Source: Persicobacter diffluens | Lineage (GTDB): Bacteria > Bacteroidota > Bacteroidia > Cytophagales > Cyclobacteriaceae | Direction: 5' to 3' | DNA: 64,000 nt | Assembly (NCBI RefSeq): GCF_036244895.1 | Contig: NZ_BQKE01000003.1 | Coordinates: 372,001-436,000 of the forward strand | Part shown: positions 1 through 7,969 of the stretch, in pieces | Position numbering within the stretch: position 1 is the first letter of the stretch | Layout of the letters: the number at the start of each line of letters is the position of its first letter | The notes under the pieces: generated by a model | Told to the model about the DNA's origin: nothing | Seen by the model: the letters and a program-made list of their open reading frames with translations, nothing else | Database searches by the model: none | Made by a program: the position numbers and the translations under genes

Positions 1-769
1 TAGTTTGCGGTTTAATATTCACCTCGCCCATTAACTCATGCGCCCCATCCGAAACCAATCCATTGCCTTTTTTGGACATAGAGAAAATAATCTCGTTGAC
101 CGAACGGCCTCTGCGTTTAATTTCATAATCTACGAACATCCCGGAGGGCTCATAACTATTAATATCATGCACGGCCGGATCAATTACCCTTCTTTTTAAA
201 TCAGAAAAACGTTTATATTTTTCTTCTACATTCAAAAGGTTCTTAAAATCAGCAATTTTGAAGGTGCGTTTATTGATATTAGGGAAATACTGAATCAACA
301 ATTCATACAGGCGGAAACTATGCCCACTTACGAATCCCCAACAATTGATCGGTTTATAAGAAGTATATTCACCTGCATTCAATTGCAGGAAAAAAGGCTT
401 CATTTCCTGGGCAAAACGGATTTTAATATAATCTTCTCCTTCCTTTCCCTCTGCTTTTGTTACAAAGGGGAAAGCTACCCAATGTTTACCCTTTTGAATA
501 TAGACCGAAGAGTTGGTCAAACCGACGGCAGCCTCTCTGGCCTGATTGTATTTATCGGAGATTTTATCCCCACGTTTGAGGTCAAAAAGCTCTCTTAAAC
601 CGATCACACATTCATTAAATTCAGTATCGTCTTTCTTGATCTGAGCAGCAGTCAATAGAATTAATCGCCACTGCAAAGGGCTCAAAGTATGTTTGGAATT
701 GATAAGCTTATTAGACTTAACAATCTTATAATTTTTTATTCCAGCGACGGAACGATCAGTGATGTTCAT
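1..769 (-). CDS. Rep_3/RepB-type replication initiator protein (partial, runs off window start)
   Basis: This leftward reading frame is open from an ATG at 769 to the window edge, giving 256 codons without a stop. The translation has the order expected of plasmid Rep_3 initiators. It starts with NITDRS, then the conserved N-terminal winged-helix block around SNKLINSKHTLSPLQWRLI. The second half contains MKPFFLQL, SFRLYELL and FKNLLNV, followed by FSDLKRRVIDPAVHDIN. These proteins bind origin iterons as monomers and open the origin. The DNA directly upstream contains TACGACATT boxes and tandem 21-bp repeats, which fits that role and possible autoregulation. The C-terminus lies outside the window, so full length and integrity cannot be judged. 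The family call is made from motif recognition, without a search. Confidence 0.85.
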   Translation of the reverse strand, partial: MNITDRSVAGIKNYKIVKSNKLINSKHTLSPLQWRLILLTAAQIKKDDTEFNECVIGLRELFDLKRGDKISDKYNQAREAAVGLTNSSVYIQKGKHWVAFPFVTKAEGKEGEDYIKIRFAQEMKPFFLQLNAGEYTSYKPINCWGFVSGHSFRLYELLIQYFPNINKRTFKIADFKNLLNVEEKYKRFSDLKRRVIDPAVHDINSYEPSGMFVDYEIKRRGRSVNEIIFSMSKKGNGLVSDGAHELMGEVNIKPQT

Positions 770-771
770 AT

Positions 772-944
772 AATGTCGTATTCAATTCTAAATCTAAACT
801 ACGACATTGTAGGGATATTCCAAAATGAATACGACATTTAGGGGACAATAATTTAGAAAATCATGGTTTGATACACAATAAGCCCCAAATGCCCCTTATA
901 CTAAGCACGACATATTAAGTATAAAAATGGCTTATATACGACAG
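772..944. repeat. TACGACATT boxes upstream of the initiator gene
   Basis: AATGTCGTA at 772-780 is the exact reverse complement of TACGACATT at 800-808 and 830-838. Variants CACGACATA (906-914) and TACGACAG (937-944) follow. The inverted pair next to the rep start codon could be the autoregulatory operator, and the direct copies could be further initiator sites. The role is inferred from position. Confidence 0.6.
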
Positions 945-1050
945 AAGAGGGAGTCAAAAATACAAACTTTCTCTTATATTTGCACTTGATCATTATCAAT
1001 CATCATTTTTCCAACAATTGAAGAAATGGCTTGAAAAGCTATGCTATATA

Positions 1051-1154
1051 AAATCCCTATAGTGTCTCGATAAATCCCTATGATGACGTCAATATCCTCA
1101 TTCCGTCCCTTTAAATCCCCATCACGTCGACCTAAATCCACGATCTGTCACGAC
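1051..1154. repeat. Five tandem ~21-bp iterons of a replication origin
   Basis: Units start at 1051, 1072, about 1092, 1113 and 1134, a 20-21-bp phase of two helical turns. Each begins AAATCC(C/-) and carries a GTC or GTGTC core about 12 bases later: AAATCCCTATAGTGTCTCGA, AAATCCCTATGATGACGTC, a degenerate third copy, AAATCCCCATCACGTCGACC and AAATCCACGATCTGTCACGA. A further GATGTCGTA follows at 1165-1173. Tandem iterons beside a Rep_3 gene are characteristic of theta-replicating plasmids. Confidence 0.75.
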
Positions 1155-1189
1155 TTATACATATGATGTCGTAGCTTATCCTTTCTTTG

Positions 1190-1345
1190 TCGCAAAATAC
1201 CGTTGTAACTAATTGAATTACTGTGAATTATAAAGCCTAAAACATTTAAAACAATAAAAACATTTTAAAACATTACAAAACACCGTTTTGATCATTTTTA
1301 GTTAGACAAAATAGGGATTGAAATTTTAAAACAATCTATTTTAGC
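1190..1345. other. AT-rich tract, candidate DNA-unwinding element of the origin
   Basis: This stretch is strongly AT-rich and has a repeated AAAACATTT-like word between 1240 and 1285. It sits immediately beyond the iterons, on the side away from rep. Its place in the rep-iteron layout suggests the strand-opening region. No perfect DnaA box (TTATCCACA) was found by eye, so the function is inferred. Confidence 0.4.
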
Positions 1346-1601
1346 AGAGTCCATAATCTGTCGCAGGAAGATTTCACCTTATTTTAGCTGTTTGAGAGCC
1401 ACGTAAATTAGACGCGACAAAACATGGACAGGCGATCCTTGTTATGTCTTCTCTAAAATTTTTGGCGTTTTTCTTTTCGGAATGGAGCTATAAAAACTAA
1501 ATGTTAACAGATCGCATGATGCCTTAATTTAAAGATAATTTTAGGGAAAAAATATATTCATCCGCTAGTGCTAGTATTGTGATAAGAACTAGACAATCAT
1601 T

Positions 1602-2297
1602 ATGAAGGAAAATATACAGCATAAAGTTTTAGTTGTGGATGATGAAGAAGATATCCGTGACTTGTTGGAATATAATTTGAAAGCCTCGGGTTATCAGATA
1701 CAAACGGCTGAAGATGGTCAGGAGGCCGTAGCCATTGCCAGGTCTTTTAAACCGGACCTGATCCTGTTGGATATTATGATGCCGACTATGGATGGTATTG
1801 AGGCTTGTCGACAATTGCGTAATAATCCGGAGATGGACAATACACTGATTGTATTTCTGACCGCAAGGGCTGAGGAGTATTCTGAGGTCGCTGCCTTTGA
1901 TATGGGGGCAGATGACTATATCATTAAGCCAGTGAAGCCTCGTGCGCTTAAAAGGCGGATAGAGGCTCTTATGGAGCGCTCTGTGGTAAAAGAACAGGGA
2001 ACGGGTGATATTCTAAAATTCCCAGGTATACGCATTGATAAAACTTCCTATACGGTAGAGGCCAATGGGGAGAAATTTTCCTTGCCCAAAAAGGAATTTG
2101 AACTTTTGTATACCTTGGCGCAAACGCCGGGCAAGATACTGTCCAGAGATGAGTTGCTTAGAGATATTTGGGGAACGGATGTTTATATTTTACCAAGAAC
2201 GGTAGATGTGCACGTGCGAAAGGTCAGAGAAAAAATTGGCAATGATTTGATTGTGACCATCAAAGGGGTAGGTTATAAATTCAATGATAATCTTTAA
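1602..2297 (+). CDS. OmpR/PhoB-family response regulator
   Basis: The 231-residue protein has two domains. An N-terminal receiver (about 8-125) carries the acidic pair D13/D14, the phosphoacceptor D57 in LILLDIMMP, T87 and K109 in IIKP. A C-terminal winged-helix DNA-binding domain (about 135-230) contains the FSLPKKEFELL and RTVDVHVRKVREKI signatures of the OmpR/PhoB class. All receiver residues needed for phosphorylation are present. No histidine kinase is encoded nearby on either side, so this is an orphan in the window. The closest match in general appearance is PhoB-type regulators, but the regulon cannot be assigned. The ATG at 1602 is the first in frame and the receiver begins right after it. 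A long AT-rich leader separates it from the origin. Confidence 0.9.
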   Translation: MKENIQHKVLVVDDEEDIRDLLEYNLKASGYQIQTAEDGQEAVAIARSFKPDLILLDIMMPTMDGIEACRQLRNNPEMDNTLIVFLTARAEEYSEVAAFDMGADDYIIKPVKPRALKRRIEALMERSVVKEQGTGDILKFPGIRIDKTSYTVEANGEKFSLPKKEFELLYTLAQTPGKILSRDELLRDIWGTDVYILPRTVDVHVRKVREKIGNDLIVTIKGVGYKFNDNL

Positions 2298-2362
2298 ACG
2301 TGTTTATTAAAGCCGGAATTCTTTTAGATTATTTTTGGTATTTCCTGAGAGGATCAAACTTA

Positions 2363-2389
2363 TCTTAAGCCGGAATAATCCGGTCTAAA
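2363..2389. repeat. Minimal palindrome resembling fused R1 termini
   Basis: This 27-bp site reads like the left terminus of the R1 element (TTAAGCCG) joined directly to its right terminus (GAATAATCCGG..TAA), without the ~180-bp core. It could be an excision footprint, a solo terminus or a chance palindrome. Confidence 0.35.
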
Positions 2390-2559
2390 TAGGGATGTTC
2401 TATTAAAATAGGCTCCTATCGCATTTCCTTTTTTTAGGGAGGATCGAGGTGTTTGTAAACTGACGGTTTATAATCCTTCTCCGCTATTAGAAAAAAAATT
2501 AGAAGCCGATATTTCCATAATATTTCGGTAACGCATTCTTCCGGACGATCAAATTTATC

Positions 2560-2597
2560 GGGACTAACCTCAAAAAGGTAGTCCCTTTTATTTTTTA
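2560..2597 (+). terminator. Rho-independent terminator
   Basis: GGGACT(A)ACC pairs with GGTAGTCCC and is followed by a T-rich tract. It lies 260 bp after the response-regulator stop codon, so it may end a transcript with a long 3' region. No gene is visible in between. Confidence 0.6.
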
Positions 2598-2976
2598 GAA
2601 AATGCCAAATGCTATTTATGATGTAATTTAAGTTTTATTTTTTTGATTTATTTTGTTAGTAATTGATCTAAATATGGATCCTTATTGCTATGCTTTTCTA
2701 TATAATTGATTGTATATTAATTTTTTAAGTTTGTACTATTCCTCCTGGATTAAAAAGTCCACACGTTTTTTTTCTTCAATTATTTATTTTAGCCAACGTA
2801 TGTTTTGCTCTTTTATTCCTTAATCAAAAATGGAGGCATTATTACATTTTCAAATTCCTCCAATTATCTTGGTGCAGTATTTTTGAAATAAAAAATTGGT
2901 GAAGCTCGCCTAACTTTAATTGGATGCAGCATGTTGCCATTTAAAATTGATTTGTAAAGGTTAACACATAAAAGAA
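2598..2976. other. AT-rich intergenic region with no recognised gene
   Basis: About 380 bp of AT-rich sequence precedes the small HTH gene. No reading frame, RNA gene or repeat copy was recognised. It presumably contains the promoter of the downstream gene, but no clear TTG-N17-TAnnTTTG match is seen. Confidence 0.4.
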
Positions 2977-3255
2977 ATGAGTAAAGAAAACACGGTTCCA
3001 TCTCTTAAGGAAATGAGAGATGTGGTTGAGGCTTATGAAGCTATGATCAATAAGCTGCCCGATTTGATTGCCTCTCTTCCCATTAAACAGACTGATATTG
3101 TCAGTGGATTAGGGATTAGCTATCAGTCCTACAATAAGAAGATGAAAGCGGTTGATCGTATGAATCACGCTGAAATCATGAAAATTCTGGAAGTAGTAGA
3201 AGATGAAATTCAAAATAGAATTGAGTTTATGAACGGACTACTCGAGAAAGAGTAA
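2977..3255 (+). CDS. Small helix-turn-helix-like protein, function unknown
   Basis: This 92-residue protein is charged and predicted helical throughout. Residues 47-80, from IKQTDIVSGLGISYQSYNKK to MNHAEIMKIL, follow the Cro/C1 (XRE) helix-turn-helix pattern: a short helix ending in GLGIS, a recognition helix, then a charged helix. The N-terminal part (MRDVVEAYEAMINKLPDLI) looks like a dimerisation helix. A DNA-binding regulator is therefore plausible, but the pattern is weak and no family name can be given. It has no signal peptide or membrane segment. The next gene, 14 bp downstream, converges from the other strand, so this is a single-gene unit. Confidence 0.65.
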   Translation: MSKENTVPSLKEMRDVVEAYEAMINKLPDLIASLPIKQTDIVSGLGISYQSYNKKMKAVDRMNHAEIMKILEVVEDEIQNRIEFMNGLLEKE

Positions 3256-3269
3256 TTCTTTTCTTATTC

Positions 3270-4046
3270 CTATTTGCTGGCCAGCTTCTCCATGCATCTG
3301 AAAGCATGGGGAATTCTATGGCCTGGCCAGGAGAAATCTTCCCCACTTACGAGTACCACCGGCTTCGCTAAGGCTTTTTCTAAATTGCGGCGGTGTTTTT
3401 CCTTAAACGGAAAGGGCTCTGTTGATAGCAAAATGATATCCGCCTGGGCTAATTGATGGCTCGAAATTTCCGGGTATCGACTGTCAGATTCACTAAAAAC
3501 CATATGTGGTAAACCACCCTGTGCCAGCAGGTCAAAAATATAGGTATCTTTTCCTACAGTCATGTAAGGTTCTTGCCAGATTAAATAAAGGACTTTCATG
3601 CTCCCCTGAGTTTTGGGTGTTGAGTTTGACTTAATGCTGCCCAATAATTGTTTTCCCGCTTTTTTTACGCCTAATATTTCAGCCAGCCAGGCAATAGATT
3701 CCAGGCTTTGCTCCAGCGATTCATAATCGGTAAGCAGAATAGGAATTTTTCCTTTTAAAAATTCAATATCTTCTTTTAAATTTTCTTCCTTATTCGCAAT
3801 CAGAACGACATCTTTTTGCTGTAGTATCTTTTCCCTCCAAAGATTTTTTGTGCCCCCAAAGGTGGGGATGGGCTCCACCTGCTCTCTGGGTTCAATACAA
3901 AATTTGGTTCGTCCGACAATTTTATCACCTAAGCCGAGATCAAAAAGTAATTCTGTGATAGAGGGCACCACAGAGAGGATATCTTTTGGAAGGGAGGCAA
4001 GGGTATTATATTCTTTGGTCGGAAAGAAGATATTTTCAACTGGCAT
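3270..4046 (-). CDS. Helical-backbone metal receptor, BtuF/siderophore-binding-like, without signal peptide
   Basis: The 258-residue protein resembles the periplasmic substrate-binding fold of vitamin B12 and ferric-siderophore ABC importers. It opens with ILSVVPSITELLFDLGLGDK and IVGRTKFCIEP, the usual first strand and helix of BtuF-like proteins. GGTKNLWREKILQQKPD-like and DVVLIANKEEN segments follow, and the end has the typical ISSHQLAQADIILL block. The start carries neither a Sec signal nor a lipobox, so it is predicted cytoplasmic, unlike true transport receptors. No permease or ATPase gene is nearby. Stand-alone cytoplasmic versions are common in Bacteroidota and of unknown role, perhaps cobalamin or metal handling. 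It is divergently transcribed from the HAD gene, with a 91-bp spacer. Confidence 0.75.
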   Translation of the reverse strand: MPVENIFFPTKEYNTLASLPKDILSVVPSITELLFDLGLGDKIVGRTKFCIEPREQVEPIPTFGGTKNLWREKILQQKDVVLIANKEENLKEDIEFLKGKIPILLTDYESLEQSLESIAWLAEILGVKKAGKQLLGSIKSNSTPKTQGSMKVLYLIWQEPYMTVGKDTYIFDLLAQGGLPHMVFSESDSRYPEISSHQLAQADIILLSTEPFPFKEKHRRNLEKALAKPVVLVSGEDFSWPGHRIPHAFRCMEKLASK

Positions 4047-4137
4047 AAAGTAAAAAAATGAGATTTTGTTCGTATATAACGTAATTCCCTCGTAATATAA
4101 AGTTTATTTGAAAAACTATCCCTAGCAAAAGAGAATT

Positions 4138-4848
4138 ATGGATTATCAAAATATTCGTGTAGTAGCCTTTGATGCAGATGATACGCTGTGGATAAATGAA
4201 ACAATTTTTAATGCCACTCAGGAGAAGTTTGCCGGACTCCTGGAGCAATATGTTCCGCGGGAACTATTAATGCAGCATTTATATAAAACAGAAGTTCGTA
4301 ACCTGGAGTACTTTGGCTACGGCATAAAGGGCTTTATCCTGTCCATGATTGAAACCGCCGTAGAATTGACGGAAGGTTTAATTAAGGGAGGGGACATTCA
4401 GATGATCATTGACTGGGGCAGAGATATGATCGCCCATCCGGTGGAGCTATTGCCTACCATAAGAGAGACCCTTCAAAAATTGCACGGTCAATATGAATTG
4501 GTACTTATTACCAAAGGGGACCTAATGGATCAGGAAAGTAAATTGGCACGATCCGGATTGGCGGATTTTTTCAAGCATATTGAAATTGTTTCGGATAAGT
4601 CCTCAGTCCAATATCAAGAAATATTGCAAAAATATGATTACCGTCCGGAGGAATTTCTGATGGTGGGCAACTCTTTGAAGTCTGATATCATGCCCGTTTT
4701 GGAAATTGGAGCAGAGGCGGTTTATATCCCATTTGAGTCTACCTGGGAACATGAAAAAATTGATTTAACGCCAGATCAAAAGTCTCGTTTTGAATCTTTA
4801 GAAAATATGGCGCAGCTTGCAGAGCAACTTTCCGGCTTAAAAGGATAA
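4138..4848 (+). CDS. HAD-superfamily hydrolase
   Basis: The 236-residue protein has the haloacid dehalogenase motifs in order. Motif I is FDADDTLW with nucleophile D12 and D14. Motif II is in LVLITKGD (about 120-127), where T124 ends the strand. A lysine region follows in the loop after SDKSSVQY. Motif IV is MVGNSLKSDIMPVLEIGAEAVYIP, with the metal-binding aspartate. The helical cap between motifs I and II spans roughly residues 20-90, as in phosphoglycolate-phosphatase-like or 2-haloacid-dehalogenase-like members. The substrate cannot be inferred. It is transcribed alone; an intrinsic terminator lies about 130 bp downstream. Confidence 0.85.
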   Translation: MDYQNIRVVAFDADDTLWINETIFNATQEKFAGLLEQYVPRELLMQHLYKTEVRNLEYFGYGIKGFILSMIETAVELTEGLIKGGDIQMIIDWGRDMIAHPVELLPTIRETLQKLHGQYELVLITKGDLMDQESKLARSGLADFFKHIEIVSDKSSVQYQEILQKYDYRPEEFLMVGNSLKSDIMPVLEIGAEAVYIPFESTWEHEKIDLTPDQKSRFESLENMAQLAEQLSGLKG

Positions 4849-4981
4849 TGGACTGATGGTCGGGCGGATGAGTGCTTTATTCTTTCATTATTCTCAAATA
4901 TAAATCAATCAGCGTTTCGACACCTCAGAAAATTTGCCTACTTTTGGATAACAGCAATTTGCAGGTTGAACAGTGGAAATG

Positions 4982-5013
4982 CGGGTACGCTTAGTTTCGT
5001 ACCCGTTTTTTTT
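4982..5013 (+). terminator. Rho-independent terminator
   Basis: CGGGTACG at 4982-4989 pairs perfectly with CGTACCCG at 4998-5005, and eight T residues follow. It separates the HAD gene from the persulfide dioxygenase gene. Confidence 0.85.
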
Positions 5014-5025
5014 GTTTTGAGCTGA

Positions 5026-5039
5026 GTGACAAATGTTAC
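5026..5039. promoter_or_regulatory. Candidate operator GTGAC-N4-GTTAC before the persulfide dioxygenase gene
   Basis: GTGAC AAAT GTTAC is a near-perfect palindrome 61 bp before the ATG at 5101. The same two arms with the same spacer occur at 48511-48524, in front of the TauE/YeeE sulfur-transport operon. The format resembles Crp/Fnr-family sites. The binding protein is not identified in the window. Confidence 0.5.
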
Positions 5040-5100
5040 GGTTTGATTGTTTGGAATTTTCTTTCTTGAATGTGAAATTCAACTACAACAACAAACCATA

Positions 5101-6534
5101 ATGATGAAACCCATTGAGATTAACAGTGATGCAGTCAGCGTAAAGCAGCTCTACACTAATTGTCTGGCAGAAGCCACTTATTTTCTTCACTCCAATGGAG
5201 AAGCAGCCGTAATTGATCCCCTTCGAGATGTGGATGAATATCTCAAAATGGCAGCGGAAACCCAGAGCCAGATCAAATATATTTTCGAAACCCATTTCCA
5301 TGCGGATTTCGTGTCCGGCCATGTAGAATTGGCCAGAAGAACGGGTGCGAAAATTATTTATGGTCCCGGTGCCGAAACCGGTTTTGATGCTCATATAGGG
5401 CAGGATGGGGAAAAGTTTGTTTTGGGAGAAGTTACTTTGGAATTGTTACATACTCCCGGGCATACGCCTGAATCCAGTACTTATCTTTTAAAAAATGCCC
5501 AGGGTGCACCAATGGCGATCTTTACTGGGGATACACTTTTCCTTGGAGACGTCGGGCGGCCGGACCTTACCGTTCGATCGGACCTTTCGATGGAGCAGTT
5601 GGCAGGTATGCTTTTTGATTCCTTGAGAAACAAAATCATGCAGCTGCCTGATGAAGTGGTGGTATATCCGGGACATGGAGCGGGCTCTTCCTGTGGGAAA
5701 AATATGAGTAAGGAAACAGTCGATACGCTTGGTGCTCAAAAGGCGACTAATTATGCGCTAAGAGCTGATATGACTAAGGAGGAATTTATTAAGGAAGTGA
5801 CCACCGGTATAGCACCTCCCCCACAATACTTCCCTAAAAATGCCCTGTTAAATAAATCAGGCTATGCGAACCTTGCAGAGGTGGAAGATAAAAGCCTCAA
5901 AGCACTTTCGGTGGCGGAATTCAAAAGTTATGCATTGAAGCCAAACACGCTGATTTTAGATGTACGTTCTGCAGCAGAATTTGCTCAGGGACATATTGAA
6001 AATTCCGTATTTATTGGGCTGGATGGACAGTTTGCCATGTGGGTTGGCGCCCTGATTGAAGATTTGGCTCAACCGATTCTGCTGATTGCACCAAAAGGCA
6101 GAGAGAAGGAGGCCGTTACACGAATGGCGAGGGTTGGTTATGAAGGGGTAATTGGATATTTAGAAGGTGGACTTGAAAATTGGATTAAAAATAAAGAAGC
6201 CTTAGCATCTATACGAAGCATTTCGGCAACGCAATTTTCCGAAGAAATGGCTGAAGGAATAATTTTAGATGTCAGAAAAGAAGGGGAATTCGCCAAACAA
6301 CATATTCCCCAGGCACAACATCATGCCCTTGACTTTATTCAGGACTGGAAGAGTAAACTGGACAAGGCCCAACCTTACTTTGTACATTGTGCCGGAGGGT
6401 ATCGTTCTATGATTGCTACCTCCATATTGAAGAGGGAAGGCTATAGCCATCTGACTGATATTCAAGGTGGATTTAAAGCGATTAGTGAGACGAGTATTCC
6501 TTTAACGGATGCCGTTTGTCCAAGTACTTTATAG
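5101..6534 (+). CDS. Persulfide dioxygenase-rhodanese fusion, CstB-like
   Basis: The 477-residue protein contains a metallo-beta-lactamase-type persulfide dioxygenase, a degenerate rhodanese and an active rhodanese, the architecture of staphylococcal CstB. Dioxygenase residues 1-240 include THFHADFVSGH (H65, H67, D69), LLHTPGHTPES, FTGDTLFLGDVGRPD and VVYPGHGAGSSCG. The first rhodanese (about 280-370) has LDVRSAAEFAQGHI, but its active-site loop reads IAPKGREKEA and lacks cysteine. The second (about 385-475) has FVHCAGGYRS with catalytic C430. Family members oxidise low-molecular-weight persulfides and transfer sulfane sulfur, detoxifying sulfide. ATG at 5101 (or the adjacent 5104) is preferred over an upstream TTG at 5047, because the domain starts just after it. 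A GTGAC-N4-GTTAC box upstream links it to the TauE/YeeE operon far away. Confidence 0.88.
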   Translation: MMKPIEINSDAVSVKQLYTNCLAEATYFLHSNGEAAVIDPLRDVDEYLKMAAETQSQIKYIFETHFHADFVSGHVELARRTGAKIIYGPGAETGFDAHIGQDGEKFVLGEVTLELLHTPGHTPESSTYLLKNAQGAPMAIFTGDTLFLGDVGRPDLTVRSDLSMEQLAGMLFDSLRNKIMQLPDEVVVYPGHGAGSSCGKNMSKETVDTLGAQKATNYALRADMTKEEFIKEVTTGIAPPPQYFPKNALLNKSGYANLAEVEDKSLKALSVAEFKSYALKPNTLILDVRSAAEFAQGHIENSVFIGLDGQFAMWVGALIEDLAQPILLIAPKGREKEAVTRMARVGYEGVIGYLEGGLENWIKNKEALASIRSISATQFSEEMAEGIILDVRKEGEFAKQHIPQAQHHALDFIQDWKSKLDKAQPYFVHCAGGYRSMIATSILKREGYSHLTDIQGGFKAISETSIPLTDAVCPSTL

Positions 6535-6543
6535 CAGAAAACG

Positions 6544-6587
6544 AAAAGGCAGGAATGTGTATTTGGGACATGTTTTCTGCCTTTTCT
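6544..6587 (+). terminator. Probable Rho-independent terminator
   Basis: AAAAGGCAG at 6544-6552 pairs with CTGCCTTTT at 6577-6585, just after the CstB-like gene. The loop is long and the T-tract short, so strength is uncertain. Confidence 0.5.
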
Positions 6588-6758
6588 GCAATCAAATAAC
6601 CAAATTATCCTTAAAATTATCCCCGCTTTGCGCTTTTGAATTTGATTTCGTGTAATATTATCCTAAATTGACACCCAATTAGAAAGAAGTGTCAAATTTA
6701 TCGACTGAAGAATTTCTAATGGTATGTAATGTGTTTGCTTAAATAGAATTAATCGTTG

Positions 6759-7526
6759 ATGGACAAGATATCAAAAGCTTCAAATCATCAGTATTGGGAT
6801 GCCAAATGGATGGAGCGATATAATGAACTCAAGGATTTCTACGATGAGAATGGTCATTCAAGGGTCCCACACGGAGATGCTAAATATGCCAAATTGTATC
6901 TATGGTGTAAAAACCAAAGGAGATTTGCCCGGACCCGTAAAGTATTTTCAGATGAAAAAAAGGAATTACTTGAAAGTGTAGAATTCGATTGGGGTTATCG
7001 CACCAAAGACAAGTTTGAGGAAAATATGGAGAAGTTGCTAGAGTACAAAGATAAGTACGGCACCACTCATGTGTCTCAAACGTTATGGCCTCGTGGTTCT
7101 GATTTGTATAAATTGAGCCGTTTTGTAAATGAGCAAAGAAGGTTATATAAAGAAAACAGAATCCCTTTAGAGCGCATAAAGCGGTTAGAAGACATTGGAT
7201 TTTCCTGGAATGTACTCGAGGACTATTGGGAGAAAATGTTCTTGAAAATGAAACGTTTTCATAAGAAAAATGGACATTTCAACGTTCCTACCTCTGATAA
7301 GAAATTGTACGCCTGGATGTATAATCAAATTAAACGCACCAGAACCCCACTGCAACTTCAGGCATTGGAAAGCATTGGATTCCCTTTTGAATTAAAGCGG
7401 GAAAGAACCAAAAATGCCATCAATGCCATGGATGAGATTGATATCAAAAAGCAGGTACAGAGTTTTAAAAAAGGGAAAAGTGAAGCAGAAGACAGGAAAA
7501 AGGTAGCAGAGAAAACCAATATTTAA
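6759..7526 (+). CDS. Protein of three helicase-associated (HA) domain repeats without a helicase
   Basis: The 255-residue basic protein consists of three diverged copies of the ~65-residue helicase-associated domain (PF03457 type). Each begins W-x-x-x-Y/M-x-x-L/M and has a central GHxxVP, followed by LYxWxxxQR and a closing L..IGF.W. Approximate spans are 13-78 (NGHSRVPHGD, LYLWCKNQRR, VEFDWGY), 85-152 (YGTTHVSQ, LSRFVNEQRR, IGFSWN) and 155-210 (NGHFNVPTSD, LYAWMYNQIK, IGFPFE). A Lys/Glu-rich tail follows. In larger proteins these repeats sit beside superfamily II helicases and are thought to bind nucleic acid; here no helicase is fused or adjacent. ATG 6759 is preferred to the in-frame TTG three bases upstream. 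It forms a single-gene unit with its own terminator. Confidence 0.8.
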   Translation: MDKISKASNHQYWDAKWMERYNELKDFYDENGHSRVPHGDAKYAKLYLWCKNQRRFARTRKVFSDEKKELLESVEFDWGYRTKDKFEENMEKLLEYKDKYGTTHVSQTLWPRGSDLYKLSRFVNEQRRLYKENRIPLERIKRLEDIGFSWNVLEDYWEKMFLKMKRFHKKNGHFNVPTSDKKLYAWMYNQIKRTRTPLQLQALESIGFPFELKRERTKNAINAMDEIDIKKQVQSFKKGKSEAEDRKKVAEKTNI

Positions 7527-7633
7527 GGAGGTAGTGGTCTTTAGTTTCCTATTCCATTTTTTGTGGAAAGATAATTTCTCAGACTTAACCTAAAAAAATA
7601 TTTTCCTTTCTTTTGAAGGAGGGAAGGGCATTT

Positions 7634-7668
7634 AAACCCATTGTTGTATTTTTCGACAATGGGTTTTT
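7634..7668 (+). terminator. Rho-independent terminator
   Basis: AAACCCATTGT at 7634-7644 pairs perfectly with ACAATGGGTTT at 7656-7666 and a T-tract follows. It ends the HA-domain gene, 108 bp after its stop. Confidence 0.85.
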
Positions 7669-7702
7669 ATATGGTGCTCATCGGCTGACGATTAAGACGA
7701 AT

Positions 7703-7925
7703 TTAAGCCGAATTATTCGCCGATAAATTCACTAAATAGACACAGGTAGGTTGTAATGAGGTAAATACGAGTGCTTGTCTTAGGCAAAAAATATCCCCAA
7801 TTAGGGCATGCTTGCTTTCTCCTCATTCATCTGCTTCGTTGGAAAAAACTAGCAATAGGAAAAATTCCTTCATTTTGTCCACCTTGCAGCTAAAGGAGGA
7901 GTAAAGCATGAATAATCCGGGTTAA
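7703..7925 (+). repeat. R1 element, copy 1 (full length, forward)
   Basis: It begins TTAAGCCGAATTATTC and ends GAATAATCCGGGTTAA, which are imperfect terminal inverted repeats. Inside is the R1 core with CTTTCTCCTCATTCATCTGC, TTGGAAAAAACT and CCTTGCAGCTAAA. Confidence 0.8.
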
Positions 7926-7969
7926 GCATTAATTTTCGGTTTAAGAAGTCAAGGCTAAAAAACTGATTT

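Noticed and set aside
320..598. 92-aa plus-strand frame
   Set aside because: It is antisense to the replication initiator, whose motifs are clear on the other strand.
1051..1154. CRISPR array
   Set aside because: The repeats are contiguous ~21-bp units with no unique spacers and sit beside a rep gene. They are iterons.
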